Source of the DNA: Mesorhizobium sp. M00.F.Ca.ET.216.01.1.1
Lineage (GTDB): Bacteria > Pseudomonadota > Alphaproteobacteria > Rhizobiales > Rhizobiaceae
DNA length: 64,000 bases
Assembly: GCF_004010325.2 (NCBI RefSeq)
Contig: NZ_SADR02000016.1
Span: 81,324 to 145,323 of the forward strand
Direction of reading: 5' to 3'
A program made the position numbers and the translations under genes. Shown here piece by piece: positions 19,512 to 28,742 of this stretch; the stretch's first letter is position 1; each line of letters opens with the position of its first letter. The notes under the pieces were generated by a model. It saw only the letters and a list, made by a program, of their open reading frames with translations, was not told where the DNA came from and did no database searches.

Positions 19512-20762
19512 TCAGTGGAGATTGGGCTGGGCACCGGCACCGCGTTCGTCGATCACATAGCCCCGAGCGAACCGGTCGAACCGGTAGGCGCGCGCGGTCT
19601 CGTGAGGTGAGCCGGTGGCAAGAAGATGGGCAAAGGCATAGCCGCTGGCTGGCGTCGCCTTGAAGCCGCCATAGCACCAGCCGCCGTTGAAATAGAGGCC
19701 ATCAATATGCGTGCGGTCAATGATCGGCGAACCGTCCATCGACATGTCCACAAGGCCGCCCCACATGCGCAGGAGCCGCGCCCGCCCTATCATGGGCATC
19801 ATTGCTATGCCGTTTTCGGCGACGCCCTCGACTACCGGCAAATTGCCGCGTTGGGCATAGGAATTGTAGCCGTCGATATCGCCGCCGAAGACAAGCCCGC
19901 CCTTATCGGACTGGCTGATGTAGAAATGGCCTGCCCCGAAGGTGATAACGCCCGGAATGGTGGGCTTGAGCCCCTCCGTGACGAAGGCCTGCAGGACATG
20001 GGTTTCGATCGGAAGCCGCATTCCGGCCATCGCCATGACCCGGCCCGAAGAGCCCGCCACCGCCACGCCGACCTTCTCAGCGGCAATGTAGCCGCGCGAG
20101 GTCTCCACGCCACGCACCTTCTCGCGATCGACCCGGAAGCCCTTCACCTCGCAATTCTGGATCAGGTCTACGCCGTGGCTGTCGGCGCCGCGGGCATAGC
20201 CCCAGGCCACGCCATCGTGCCGCGCAGTGCCGGCACGCGGCTGCATCAGGCCGCCTTTGACCGGGAAGCGCGCGTTGTTGTAGTTCAGGAACGGCACCAT
20301 GGCGCGCAGTTCCTCACGGCTCAACAGGCGGCCGTCCGCACCCGCCAGCATCATTGCGTTGCCGCGGCGCCGAAAGGCATCTCGCTGTGCATCCGTATGA
20401 AACAGGTTAATGATGCCGCGCTGCGAGACCATTGCATTGAAGTTGAGTTCCTGCTCCAGTCCTTCCCAGAGCTTCATCGAGAACTCATAAAACGGCTCGT
20501 TGCCGGCAAGCAGGTAGTTCGACCGGATAATCGTCGTGTTTCGCCCGACATTTCCGGACCCGAGCCAACCCTTCTCCAATACGGCGATACGAGATTGCCT
20601 GAATGTCCTGGCCAGGTAATACGCCGTCGACAGACCGTGACCGCCCCCGCCGACGATCACGTAATCGTAGGCGGGCTTTGGGTCGGGATTGCGCCACAGC
20701 GACCGCCAACCTGTATGCCCCTTGATTGCTTCGGCAAAGACGCGGAAGCCCGAAAACCTCAT
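19512..20762 (-). CDS. soxB: Sarcosine oxidase beta subunit
   Basis: A 416-residue FAD- and FMN-containing subunit that carries the sarcosine oxidation site. The N-terminus has YDYVIVGGGGHGLSTAYYLA, the FAD Rossmann motif, followed by VLEKGWLGSGNVGRNTTIIR with the histidine/flavin neighbourhood of the family. Near the C-terminus FNGGWCYGGFKATPASGYAF is also typical. The ATG at 20762 follows AAGGAG; an open extension to 20909 has no such site and overlaps the divergent regulator. It is the first gene of the operon soxBDAG-folD-purU. Confidence 0.95.
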   Translation of the reverse strand: MRFSGFRVFAEAIKGHTGWRSLWRNPDPKPAYDYVIVGGGGHGLSTAYYLARTFRQSRIAVLEKGWLGSGNVGRNTTIIRSNYLLAGNEPFYEFSMKLWEGLEQELNFNAMVSQRGIINLFHTDAQRDAFRRRGNAMMLAGADGRLLSREELRAMVPFLNYNNARFPVKGGLMQPRAGTARHDGVAWGYARGADSHGVDLIQNCEVKGFRVDREKVRGVETSRGYIAAEKVGVAVAGSSGRVMAMAGMRLPIETHVLQAFVTEGLKPTIPGVITFGAGHFYISQSDKGGLVFGGDIDGYNSYAQRGNLPVVEGVAENGIAMMPMIGRARLLRMWGGLVDMSMDGSPIIDRTHIDGLYFNGGWCYGGFKATPASGYAFAHLLATGSPHETARAYRFDRFARGYVIDERGAGAQPNLH

Positions 20763-20888
20763 AGCGAGAACTCCTTGGACTGCCGAGACTATGTCACGGC
20801 AAGGGCGAAGAGTTGTTTCTGAAATTGACATCCGCGTGCGCCTGTCGGACATACAACAGGATGAATGGGACGGAAGGATTCCCATGGG

Positions 20889-21890
20889 ATGATTGACGGG
20901 TATCGTCACGGCAGACCGCAGCGATACGGTTTCCTGCTGATCGAAGGCTATGGCCTGATGTCCGCGGCCTCGGCGGTGGAACCGCTGCGCGCCGCCAATC
21001 TGCTCAGCGAGCGGCGGCTCTACGATCTCAGCTTCGTCTCGGACCAGGGCGGCTGGATGCGCAGTTCCGTCTCGGGCGCGTTCGAAACAGTGCCTGTTTC
21101 AGAGGCAGGCACTGATCTCGACATTCTCTTTGTCGTGGCTGGCGGCAATCCGCTGACCTATCGGGACGACAGGATTCTGGGCTGGCTGCGCCGTCTTGCC
21201 CGTTCGGGGGTGCCACTGGGCGGGATCTCAGGCGGGGCGGCAATCCTGGCCGCGGCGGGTGTGATGTCGTCACGCCGGTTTACAATTCACTGGCAGCACA
21301 TTGATGCGATGCGGGAGATGTATCCCGACGCGCTCATCGAACGGCGCCTGTTCGTCATTGATCGTGACCGCTTCACCTGCGCGGGCGGCATGGCTCCGCT
21401 GGACATGGCCCACGCCCTGATCGCTTCAGATCACGGTGTGGAATTAGCCCGCGCGGTAAGCGATTGGTTCATCCATACCGGCATCCGGCAGGCCGAGGCC
21501 CCGCAGCAACTGGACCCGGTGCGCAGGTATGATCTGCATCATCCCGCGCTAGTCGCCATGGTGGAACTGATGACGAGCCATATCGCGGACCCGCTGAACC
21601 TGAATGACCTGGCCCATCTGAGCGGTATAGGGGAGCGGCAATTGGAGCGGCTGACAAAGGAACAACTGGGACAGAGCGTAATGCAGTTCTATCGGTCTTT
21701 GCGGTTGGAGAAAGCCGACGAGATCCTGCAGCAGTCGAACCTTCCGCTCGTCGAGGTGGCGCTTGCCACGGGGTTTTCCAACCGCAGCCATTTCTCACGC
21801 GCGTTTCAGGCGCATTTCGGCATGGGTCCCGGCACCCGACGCAAACAGCGCCGCAACGGCGAAAATCTTCGAGGCAGTGCCGCTTCGTGA
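20889..21890 (+). CDS. GlxA-type AraC-family regulator of the sox operon (likely)
   Basis: A 333-residue protein with an N-terminal DJ-1/PfpI-like domain (YGFLLIEGYGLMSAASAVEP, then LFVVAGGNP and GGISGGAAILAAAG) and a C-terminal AraC helix-turn-helix (LNLNDLAHLSGIGERQLERL and VALATGFSNRSHFSRAF, then GMGPG). This layout is shared by GbdR/SouR, which sense glycine betaine derivatives or sarcosine in Pseudomonas. Its position, divergent from soxB with a 126-base gap, supports control of the sox operon. The ATG at 20889 is preferred over 20865 because GGAAGG lies upstream. The effector is inferred, not shown. Confidence 0.88.
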   Translation: MIDGYRHGRPQRYGFLLIEGYGLMSAASAVEPLRAANLLSERRLYDLSFVSDQGGWMRSSVSGAFETVPVSEAGTDLDILFVVAGGNPLTYRDDRILGWLRRLARSGVPLGGISGGAAILAAAGVMSSRRFTIHWQHIDAMREMYPDALIERRLFVIDRDRFTCAGGMAPLDMAHALIASDHGVELARAVSDWFIHTGIRQAEAPQQLDPVRRYDLHHPALVAMVELMTSHIADPLNLNDLAHLSGIGERQLERLTKEQLGQSVMQFYRSLRLEKADEILQQSNLPLVEVALATGFSNRSHFSRAFQAHFGMGPGTRRKQRRNGENLRGSAAS

Positions 21891-21935
21891 GATAAGAGTG
21901 TTGCCCTTGCTTAATTTCCTATATCAATAGAAGAG

Positions 21936-22349
21936 CTACTCACTCTTAACCGCAACGGGGCTGCCGGAGATCTTCGTCTTGTTGAAGTTGAGGCGCTCGA
22001 GATCGTTGAATCGCCTCGCTGTCGCCCAGTAGGCGTCCGTTTCGATGCCACTGCGCTGTGTCGCCTCCCGGATGACTTGGAGCAGCGAGCGATCCGACGA
22101 AGCTCTGAGCACAACGTTGGATGATCCTTTAGTGACGCCGACGCGCACCACGGCCTTGCCGATATGCTTCCGGCCAAAGGCCATGGCTTCGTCCGGCGTG
22201 CTCGGTTGGGGAACCAGCAGGAGCCGGTCGCCAGATTGTACCGTGATGGCCAACGGTTCGGGTGAGCCGCCCTCGGCGATAAATCTATCGACGATCGCCG
22301 GCTGCAGACCGGGATCGGCGCATTGCTGGATGAGGGCGGCGTCGATCAT
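21936..22349 (-). CDS. traH: Conjugal transfer protein TraH-like
   Basis: A 137-residue product starting MIDAALIQQCADPGLQPAIV and containing TPDEAMAFGRKHIGKAVVRV. It resembles the start of TraH, the small protein following traB in the conjugation operons of Ti and Sym plasmids. The C-terminal half does not fit my memory of that family, so it may be divergent or changed. It directly follows the traB remnant, the order expected for tra operons. With traB cut off, it probably has no role in transfer now. Confidence 0.6.
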   Translation of the reverse strand: MIDAALIQQCADPGLQPAIVDRFIAEGGSPEPLAITVQSGDRLLLVPQPSTPDEAMAFGRKHIGKAVVRVGVTKGSSNVVLRASSDRSLLQVIREATQRSGIETDAYWATARRFNDLERLNFNKTKISGSPVAVKSE

Positions 22350-22362
22350 GGCAGCTCCCTGT

Positions 22363-22629
22363 TCATCTGTTGAAGGCAGTGACGAGCGGCAGCCGGAAGA
22401 GCCGCGCCCAGGCAATCGTGCTCGCGTTCTGGATGGCGGCGATAGAGGTGCCGGTGGCCCACCAGCCATTGCCGACGGCGACGATGGCGTCGGGCGCGTG
22501 CAGCACCGACTGCAGGACAGGCCAGACGAGGAGTTGCTCGTAGCAGATGAGCGGCGCAATCCGCCGCCCGGCGAGCTCGACCACGGAATTGGCGAAGAGA
22601 TGCGCCCGCGCGCCGCCGCCGCTCCCCAC
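22363..22629 (-). pseudogene. traB: Conjugal transfer protein TraB, C-terminal fragment
   Basis: The last 80 or so residues of TraB, a membrane protein of rhizobial and agrobacterial plasmid transfer with a nitrilase-like domain. VVELAGRRIAPLICYEQLLV and DAIVAVGNGWWATGTSIAAI are typical, and the gene ends at 22363 just before traH. Homology stops at 22629, where sequence belonging to the adjacent tyrosine-recombinase element begins, so the first 300 or more residues were lost through that insertion. Confidence 0.7.
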
Positions 22630-22817
22630 TAGAGCGTCGGACCCTCAGGTTGAATCGAGAGGGGTTTGAACGAAGCCGCTGACGCGGCATTTGGTGCACC
22701 GGTTTGCGAATGACGCTTCTGTTTTGAAGGATTGCTGCTGTTGAAGCACAACCTTGAGAACAGGAGCAATGAGATGGGCCGAGTTGAGCCCGCTTCGCCG
22801 ACGCATGATTCGAGGAC

Positions 22818-23040
22818 ATGACGATCCGCAATCTGTCGCCGGCCACGCAACGATCCTACGTGCACGCGGTAGCGAAGTTCTCTCGCTACTGTGGCCGATC
22901 TCCGGACCGGCTTGACCTGGAGGACGTTCGCGCCTTCCAGGTGCATCTGGTCTCGACTGGAATCTCGTGGCCGGCGCTGAACCAGACGGTGTGCGCACTG
23001 CGGTTCTTTTTCGGCGTGACGTTGGGTCACGCCGAGATCC
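22818..23040 (+). pseudogene. Tyrosine recombinase (IS-associated integrase) N-terminal fragment
   Basis: MTIRNLSPATQRSYVHAVAK and VRAFQVHLVSTGISWPALNQ, then CALRFFFGVTLGHAEIP, form the SAM-like N-terminal domain of the phage-type integrases that accompany IS91-like elements in rhizobia. The catalytic domain is absent: at about 23040 the frame runs directly into an unrelated protein. About 190 bases upstream (22630-22817) belong to the same element. Confidence 0.75.
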
Positions 23041-23585
23041 CTGCCGACGACATCCTTTCCTTGTGCGCTCCCGAAGCCAACAAGGCAGAGGTCACCGCTG
23101 CCATCGATGAATTGGTCAACCGGGCGATCCTTATCCGGCAGTCCAGGCTCGGTGGCTACGCTCTGTTCGCCGGCAGCGATTTCGACCTCGACGAGGCCAT
23201 ATCCAAGGTCGCGTTTAAGCTCGATGCGGATGTGCTCGCGGATCTACCGTCACGATTGGGTGTGGGACCGATCGCTGCCAAGAGCCATTACTTTTCGACC
23301 GGGGCGCTGCGCACATTCGATGTCATCGTCCAGTTCGCGGATGAGAGTCCTCAAAGTCCTGCAGCTTGGGCAAAGAAAACCGCCGCTTCGTTGGCCAAGG
23401 CTGATGCGCGAGCACCCCGAAGCATTCCACGAAGCTAAGGGGTACGAGAAGACGGCGCGTGCCCATGGCTCACCGTTCACCTGGAGTCTGGGCGAAGGGC
23501 TCAACGAACTCAGCGCGCCCGCGCGGGTTGAGGAGATCGAGCGTGAGTTCGAGCAGCGTCGCGCCCGCCTATCCCAATCGACTTC
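23041..23585 (+). pseudogene. Unrecognised gene fragments upstream of the kinase-like ATPase
   Basis: After the integrase junction the frame continues with VTAAIDELVNRAILIRQSRL and GGYALFAGSDFDLDEAI, then AAKSHYFSTGALRTFDVIVQ, ending at 23438. It resembles the winged-helix part of a large ATPase, but I cannot name it. Another frame then gives HGSPFTWSLGEGLNELSAPA and EEIEREFEQRRARL to about 23570. That piece may be the end of the N-terminal domain of the following ATPase, since its next frame starts with the similarly conserved PIDFMDKTLLEAAHASFRG. Confidence 0.4.
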
Positions 23586-25065
23586 ATGGACAAGACACTT
23601 CTGGAAGCCGCTCACGCCTCATTCAGGGGTCAGTATGAGATCAAGGACGGGAAGCCCGAGCTGTTCGTACGACTGGATGCCGTCAACCTCGGCTACACCC
23701 ATCCGAGAGAGGCGGACGTCATTACACTCACTGAGCCAGACCTCGAGGGCCTCCTCACTGGAACCTCGGACGAGATTCCGTCGAGCGCACTCGTCTCGAT
23801 TGGACCGTTCAACTTTGAAGGCTACTGGTACAATCGGCGGCACTTTACAGCCATAGACGGCATCGGTAATCGCAACGAGGTCCGCGACCTGCAGAAGATT
23901 TGGAGCGGGATTCTGCTCTTTCGCGATGGCTTCCGCGTTTTTCCCTATGGCGACGAGGAGGATGACTGGCTCGGCTTGGATCGCCGCGCGCTCGGCCGCA
24001 CCGGCTATGTTCTGAACAAGAACCAGTTTGTCGGCCACGTTCAGATTACGCGTATGGGCAACCCACATCTGCTCGATCAAACCAATCGCGAGGGACTCCG
24101 CGTCAACCCGGAACAAACGGCGTTCGTTCAGATTCTTGGGCATGTCGTCAAAGACCTACTCTGGGACTTCTTTAAGGACGTGGATCGGCGCCACAAGCTG
24201 ACCCCAATTGAACTCGGCGACGTGAAATCGCAAATCGACCAGCTAAAATCGCGCGCGTCCGGCGCGATTGCCCGAGTCCGAAGGCTCGTACCCAAGGAAG
24301 AGCAAGAGGTCGTCGACGATCTCCAGCACGCGCTCGTCGAGTTCCAAGACCTCACGGCGCGCGCCCAGAAACGCATCGAAGAAGTCGAAGCCGACGGCAA
24401 GCAAATGATTCAGATGGCTGGCGTCGGGCTGATGGTCGAGGTCGTGGCACACGAACTTGCCCGTGCGACCGAGGGCGCATTGCAAGCTTTGGAAGCACTA
24501 AAGGGCAGAGACCTGCCATCGGAGATCAAGGCACGCCTCGAGACTTTGCGCTCCGAAATGAAGAGCGTGTCGAAGCGGCTGCGCGTGCTTGATCAGCTCA
24601 GCGTTTCCGGCCGCCAGCGGTCCGAAGTCTTCGATCTTGCAGAACTCTTCGACGACATCCAGGAGGGCCATGCCGCACAGTTTGAGCGCCACGGAGTGGT
24701 GCTCAGGATCACTAAGCCCAAAAGCCCCGTGCGGGTGCGCCTTGTCAAAGGCATGCTGATTCAGATCATTGAGAACATGCTTTCCAACTCACTCTATTGG
24801 ACTCAGGTGCGAAAAAACCGCGAGCCGCGGCTCGTTCCCACCATAACCGTCACCATCGAGAGCGACCCGCCCACCATCACGTTCGAGGACAATGGCAGCG
24901 GAATTGCGCACGATCACATCGAAAAAGTCTTCCGACCTTTTTGGTCGCTCAAGGAGAAGTCGAAGCGGCGCGGCCTCGGACTCTACATTGCGAAAGAGAA
25001 TGCCGAGCACCTGGGCGGCACCCTGAACGCCAAGCGTCACCGCCACCCGTTGCCCTTATGTCACG
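23586..25065 (+). pseudogene. Histidine-kinase-like GHKL ATPase, N-terminus lost and C-terminus frameshifted
   Basis: A long open frame of a GHKL ATPase. Residues 1-180 are a domain of unknown type (SIGPFNFEGYWYNRR, then IWSGILLFRDGFRVFPYGDE). Residues 215-340 are helical and include GLMVEVVAHELARATEGALQ, where a histidine kinase would have its phospho-acceptor. The ATP-binding N, G1 and G2 boxes follow: IENMLSNSLYW, then FEDNGSGIAHDHIEKVFRPF, and RRGLGLYIAKENAEHLGG. Past NAKRH near 25040 the frame becomes nonsense. Similar proteins often carry an Hsp90-like ATPase domain at the front, lost here. They are usually paired with a receiver-type protein, as seen next. Confidence 0.65.
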
Positions 25066-26489
25066 CAGCAACCTACTCAATGACAAGCGGGCCCATTTCC
25101 GCGACCAGGCGAAGCTGCTTGGCGCCCTGTTTAGGTTCTACCGCAAGGACGACTTGCTTAAGGCAGATAATCTTCCACGCACGCTCGAACGCTTGGCCAC
25201 GCACCTCGCTGACGCGTTAAAGATCGCAACCTTCCTCTCCAACTACGAAGCGAGCCTCGAGGGGCGACGGCGCGCTTCTTTAAGAGTGTGAGAAGGCTCG
25301 ATCTCTCGGACTATGGTGAGATCAGCCAGCTGCTTCTGAACTTCGAAGGGCAGCCGCTTGGCAGCTACCTCGTCGACGTCTTCGACAGCGCCCTGCAGTT
25401 TGAGATCGAGGCCGATGGCCCCACCATTGAGGCAGCCCGTGCACTCAAGGATGTCGACCTCAGCCTCTATCCCGCACCACATATTGCCGGAACGAGCGAC
25501 CTCCAGCATCTCGTTCATCAGACAGTGTGGCAGCATCGAGCGCGCCTCGGCGTAGTGACCAACAAGCTCGAGCCCTCGATTGCCTTCGCGATGTTTTCCT
25601 GCGCCGCGACTATCCCGCACCCAATCAGGACAAAGACGTTCGCGACGCATTCATCGTCATGACGCCCGCCTGCGATCTTGTGCGCGAAGAGGGCACGAAA
25701 CGAATTCTTCTGCTGGCTGGCGATGTCAGCCCGTTGACACACACGTCGTGGGACTATGGCAATACCCTCACCACGCCTCTCGGCCGCTTAGAGGATGCAG
25801 CGCCATTCGGCTACAATGGGACGCCAAAGACTTGCGATCCGAGAGCCGCGCCACCATCAGAACGATGCTAGCCGCGGACGTCGCCTATTTCCTCTTTCAG
25901 CGAATGCGGGAGAACTACGCTCTCGATCTGCAACAATCGCTGCTTACGCGCCTTGGCCGAGTCGGTTTGCCAGCCAAAATGCCGGCGACGTTTCCTGTGA
26001 CGGTCACCATCGTATTTCGACGACACGAAGACGGTGCAGACGCTCAACCTGCCGACGCTCGCTCAGGATGGAGCCGTCTGTTACCTCGGACGAGACGAGG
26101 ACAATGCCGAGAATGCCCGCCTCGTCATGACGGAGGCTGCCATCGATGAGCTGATGGCTGCGATCGCCGCAATTCCCGAAGTCAAGGTCATGCCGAAAGG
26201 CAAGGATCCGCTCAAAGCTCTCAAATCAACTGACACCTTAGCGCGGCTTCTGCAAAGGGGCCTGCCGCTAGGCAAGCTCACCGGTGGATACAGCGAGATC
26301 CGCTCGCCCGACAAGTCTGCGGACGGCGCAAAACCACCTCTGCTGGGTTTCATCACGCGAAACCCAGAGGCAAAGCACAACAACCAGAATGGCGGAATCC
26401 TCATCAAGGTCGAGCACGATTCCGTATTCGTCGCCGCCAACGCCCCCCGCCAATCGCGGACTCTGGCGTTGTTGAAAAGGCCGTTGTGA
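25060..26489 (+). pseudogene. Partner gene of the ATPase (MTPACDLVR-type protein), multiply frameshifted
   Basis: Four frames together cover most of one protein. The pieces in order are LLGALFRFYRKDDLLKADNL with DALKIATFLSNYEASLEG (to 25290), SQLLLNFEGQPLGSYLVDVF (to 25580), VRDAFIVMTPACDLVREEGT with ILLLAGDVSPLTHTSWDYGN (to 25810), and LQQSLLTRLGRVGLPAKMPA (to 26000), ending in EVKVMPKGKDPLKALKSTD and a stop at 26489. The middle pieces match a family I recall as receiver-domain proteins encoded next to such ATPases; no receiver domain with a phospho-acceptor aspartate remains visible. Function unknown and certainly lost here. Confidence 0.5.
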
Positions 26490-26613
26490 CACCCCCCAGT
26501 ACTACGGCGGCGGACTAGCGATACGTGTCTGCGGAACTCATTGCTGACATCTATGCGGAGACCCTTCTGGGTTCGACCGCGGGAACCCGCCCGCATCGGG
26601 GCTGGCCGCGATT

Positions 26614-26823
26614 TCATGAGGTGACACCCTCGTCATCATGGTTGCCGAAATCGTCTTCAGCCATCGCGCCGATTGGCATCGTCGTGGCCGCACCGCTGTT
26701 CCCGTTCAGCAAGCCCGCGTCCTCAAGCGCCTCCAGATCAGGCAGGTCGCGGAGTGTATCGAGCCCGAAGTGCTTCAAAAAGTAAGCACCCGGTAGTGAC
26801 CGCGGCGTGCCGGATTTGAAGGG
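26614..26823 (-). pseudogene. scpB: Segregation and condensation protein B, C-terminal fragment
   Basis: The minus strand reads FKSGTPRSLPGAYFLKHFGL, then DTLRDLPDLEALEDAGLLN, and stops at 26614. The phrase FGLDTLRDLPDLEALEDAGL is characteristic of the end of ScpB, the winged-helix partner of the SMC-ScpA chromosome condensation complex. The rest of the gene is missing at an IS66-associated boundary. Rhizobial plasmids carry scpB-like genes, so this may be a plasmid copy cut by insertion. Confidence 0.65.
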
Positions 26824-26829
26824 ACAACT

Positions 26830-27051
26830 AGCTGTCGCCTGTTAGCCAGTTGGATCGAGCTGGGTCTCGAATGATTTTGCGAAGGGCCTCGATGCCGAAG
26901 TCGCTAAAGGCAGGGGTTGCGATTCCATCGAGACCCACAGCTTACCATCCTCAGGCTCGAGTTGGTCCGACAGGTCCCACAGCAGGTCTTCATCCTGGCC
27001 CAGAATTTGAGCGACGCGCCGGATCATGAAGACGTGGGCGATCGCTGCCAT
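26830..27051 (-). pseudogene. Small protein gene that follows IS66 transposases, frameshifted
   Basis: MAAIAHVFMIRRVAQILGQD, then EDLLWDLSDQLEPEDGKLWV, is the start of a short conserved protein commonly encoded just after IS66 transposase genes in rhizobia. After LWV the continuation LDGIATPAFSDFGIEALRKI lies in another frame, so there is a single frameshift near 26935. Function unknown. Confidence 0.6.
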
Positions 27052-27290
27052 GGTTCAGGCGGCTGCCGCTTGTGATCGGGCTTTCTCCATTCCCACGGTA
27101 GCAATTCAGGAAGCCGTCTATGTGGGATGCCGGCGATGCGCGCGAGCACGTCGGCCAGCCAGGCCAACGGATCGACATCGTTGAGCTTTGCCGTCGTAAT
27201 GAGCGTGGACATGGCGGCTGCCCGGGCAGCGCCGCGCTCGGAACCGGCGAAGAGCCACGACCCGTCTTGAGCTCCCGGCTCCCCGACAAC
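27024..27290 (-). mobile_element. tnpC: IS66-family transposase C-terminal fragment
   Basis: The minus strand contains LKTGRGSWLFAGSERGAARA and MSTLITTAKLNDVDPLAWLA, then DVLARIAGIPHRRLPELLPW, the signature end of IS66 TnpC. Upstream (higher coordinates) the homology is lost after about 27290, so most of the transposase is gone. Confidence 0.8.
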
Positions 27291-27452
27291 GGGCTAGGCG
27301 GTCGTCACGATAGCGCGACCAACCCCCAACCAGCCCTCGAACTGATACAGCGCAATGGCGAGGCTTCCTGATCAGCAGCTTAATGAGCCGCCCATTCTTC
27401 CAACACTTGATTCACGCAACCAACACCGACAACCGACACCTGCTGTCGGGTC

Positions 27453-27468
27453 TGTCGGCTCCTCGACA
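27453..27468 (+). promoter_or_regulatory. NifA-type upstream activator sequence
   Basis: TGT CGGCTCCTCG ACA fits the NifA binding pattern TGT-N10-ACA. It lies about 90 bases before the sigma-54-like promoter at 27557, the normal distance for NifA activation by DNA looping. The pattern is short and can occur by chance; the pairing with a promoter is what gives it weight. Confidence 0.5.
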
Positions 27469-27556
27469 CAATGTTAACGGCTTGGCTCCCACTGCACCCC
27501 ATTTAAGTCATTGAACAACACTCAGAAATAGACATTCCAACGCTCTATCGGCGAAA

Positions 27557-27573
27557 TTGGCACGACTTTTGAA
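27557..27573 (+). promoter_or_regulatory. Sigma-54 (RpoN) -24/-12 promoter candidate for the EgtD-like gene
   Basis: TTGGCACGACTTTTGAA matches the consensus YTGGCACGRNNNTTGCW at every fixed base except the C of the -12 GC pair, which is A here. The GC pair is usually important, so strength may be reduced. It lies 120 bases before the ATG at 27694. Confidence 0.5.
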
Positions 27574-27693
27574 GCTACCTTTTTATGAAGCGGCGGGAGC
27601 TGCCGACGATATTCATGCCCTTGGTGACAACGTCAATACGCATGCCGTTCCGTACGCATCCCCAGTACACCGTTATTGAATGGAGTTATCTCT

Positions 27694-28722
27694 ATGGCTC
27701 GACATCGTCCCGGGACAACCGCAGTGGTTACACGCAATAAATATGAGATCCTCGGCGCGGATGTACCCGAAGAAACGTTATTCAAGGGCGACCTATTGGT
27801 GGCGTCCTTATCGGAATCACCGCGCAGCGTGAACTCCATTTATTACTACGATGATGCAGGTTCTCGCCTATTTGAACGTCTCTGTCACGAGGAAACATAT
27901 TACCTGTTCAGAACAGAAAAGGACATACTATCCCAACATGCATCGTCCATAGCCGACATCACAGGTCCTATCTTCATCGTTGAGCTGGGATCTGGAAACG
28001 CGGAGAAAACGACTCTTTTATTTGACGCATACTTGAAGGAACACGGCCGCACTTCTTACGCTGCCATCGACATCAATCGTTCGATCTTGGAGAGGGCGGC
28101 TGAGAACATTCTCTCCGTGACAACCGATTTGGACTTCTTAGGAATTGTCGGGACCTACCAAACCGGACTCGCGCAAGTCGCCAATCTAATTGGACCAAAG
28201 CTTTTAGTTTGCCTCGGCAGCACTATGGGGAACATGCACGATGACGAATTGCATGATCTCCTCCTATCGGCGCGATCGGCTTTGTCTTCTGGCGACTATC
28301 TTTTGGTCGGGATGGATTTGGACAAAGAAACGAAAATCCTAGAGGCGGCCTACAATAATCAAACGGCTATTCTGACCAACTTATGTGTCCTACAACATTT
28401 GAACTGGCGTTTCGGTGGAGATTTTGATCTATTCCAGTTTCGACACGTGGCATTCCATAATAAATCGCTTTATCGAATGGAGAGCCATCTGGAAGCAACG
28501 CAGGAACAAATGATCAATCTAAAAAATCTGAATTTCTCCTTGCATCTCGAGAAGGGAGAGATGATTAGGACGGAGATCATGCGGAAGGTTGAATTGTATG
28601 TGTTCCACAAGCTGCTCGGCCTGTATAATTTCCGGCCGGTTCAGCATTGGACGGACTCGTGCCAGCAATATGCGGTTTCTCTGTTTCAACTCGGTGCAGA
28701 GCCGACAGAACTCGAATCATGA
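27694..28722 (+). CDS. EgtD-like SAM-dependent N-methyltransferase
   Basis: A 342-residue protein of the histidine-specific methyltransferase family (EgtD, DUF2260). EgtD adds three methyl groups to the alpha-amine of histidine to make hercynine, the first step to ergothioneine. Family motifs are YYYDDAGSRLFERLCHEETY near the start, the SAM site FIVELGSGNAEKTTLLFDAY, VCLGSTMGNMHDDE, LLVGMDLDKE and IRTEIMRKVELY. The ATG at 27694 follows GGAG; an upstream TTG at 27676 is unlikely. No egtB, egtC or egtE is present, so the substrate may be another amino acid. GC content is clearly lower than in the sox region, suggesting separate transfer. It is coupled to the next gene. Confidence 0.8.
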   Translation: MARHRPGTTAVVTRNKYEILGADVPEETLFKGDLLVASLSESPRSVNSIYYYDDAGSRLFERLCHEETYYLFRTEKDILSQHASSIADITGPIFIVELGSGNAEKTTLLFDAYLKEHGRTSYAAIDINRSILERAAENILSVTTDLDFLGIVGTYQTGLAQVANLIGPKLLVCLGSTMGNMHDDELHDLLLSARSALSSGDYLLVGMDLDKETKILEAAYNNQTAILTNLCVLQHLNWRFGGDFDLFQFRHVAFHNKSLYRMESHLEATQEQMINLKNLNFSLHLEKGEMIRTEIMRKVELYVFHKLLGLYNFRPVQHWTDSCQQYAVSLFQLGAEPTELES

Positions 28723-28742
28723 CGTCCCCTGGAGAAAATGCG

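Noticed and set aside
19626..20822. 398-codon open frame on the plus strand
   Set aside because: It is the antisense shadow of soxB, with His/Arg-rich product and no domain; high GC content keeps such frames open.
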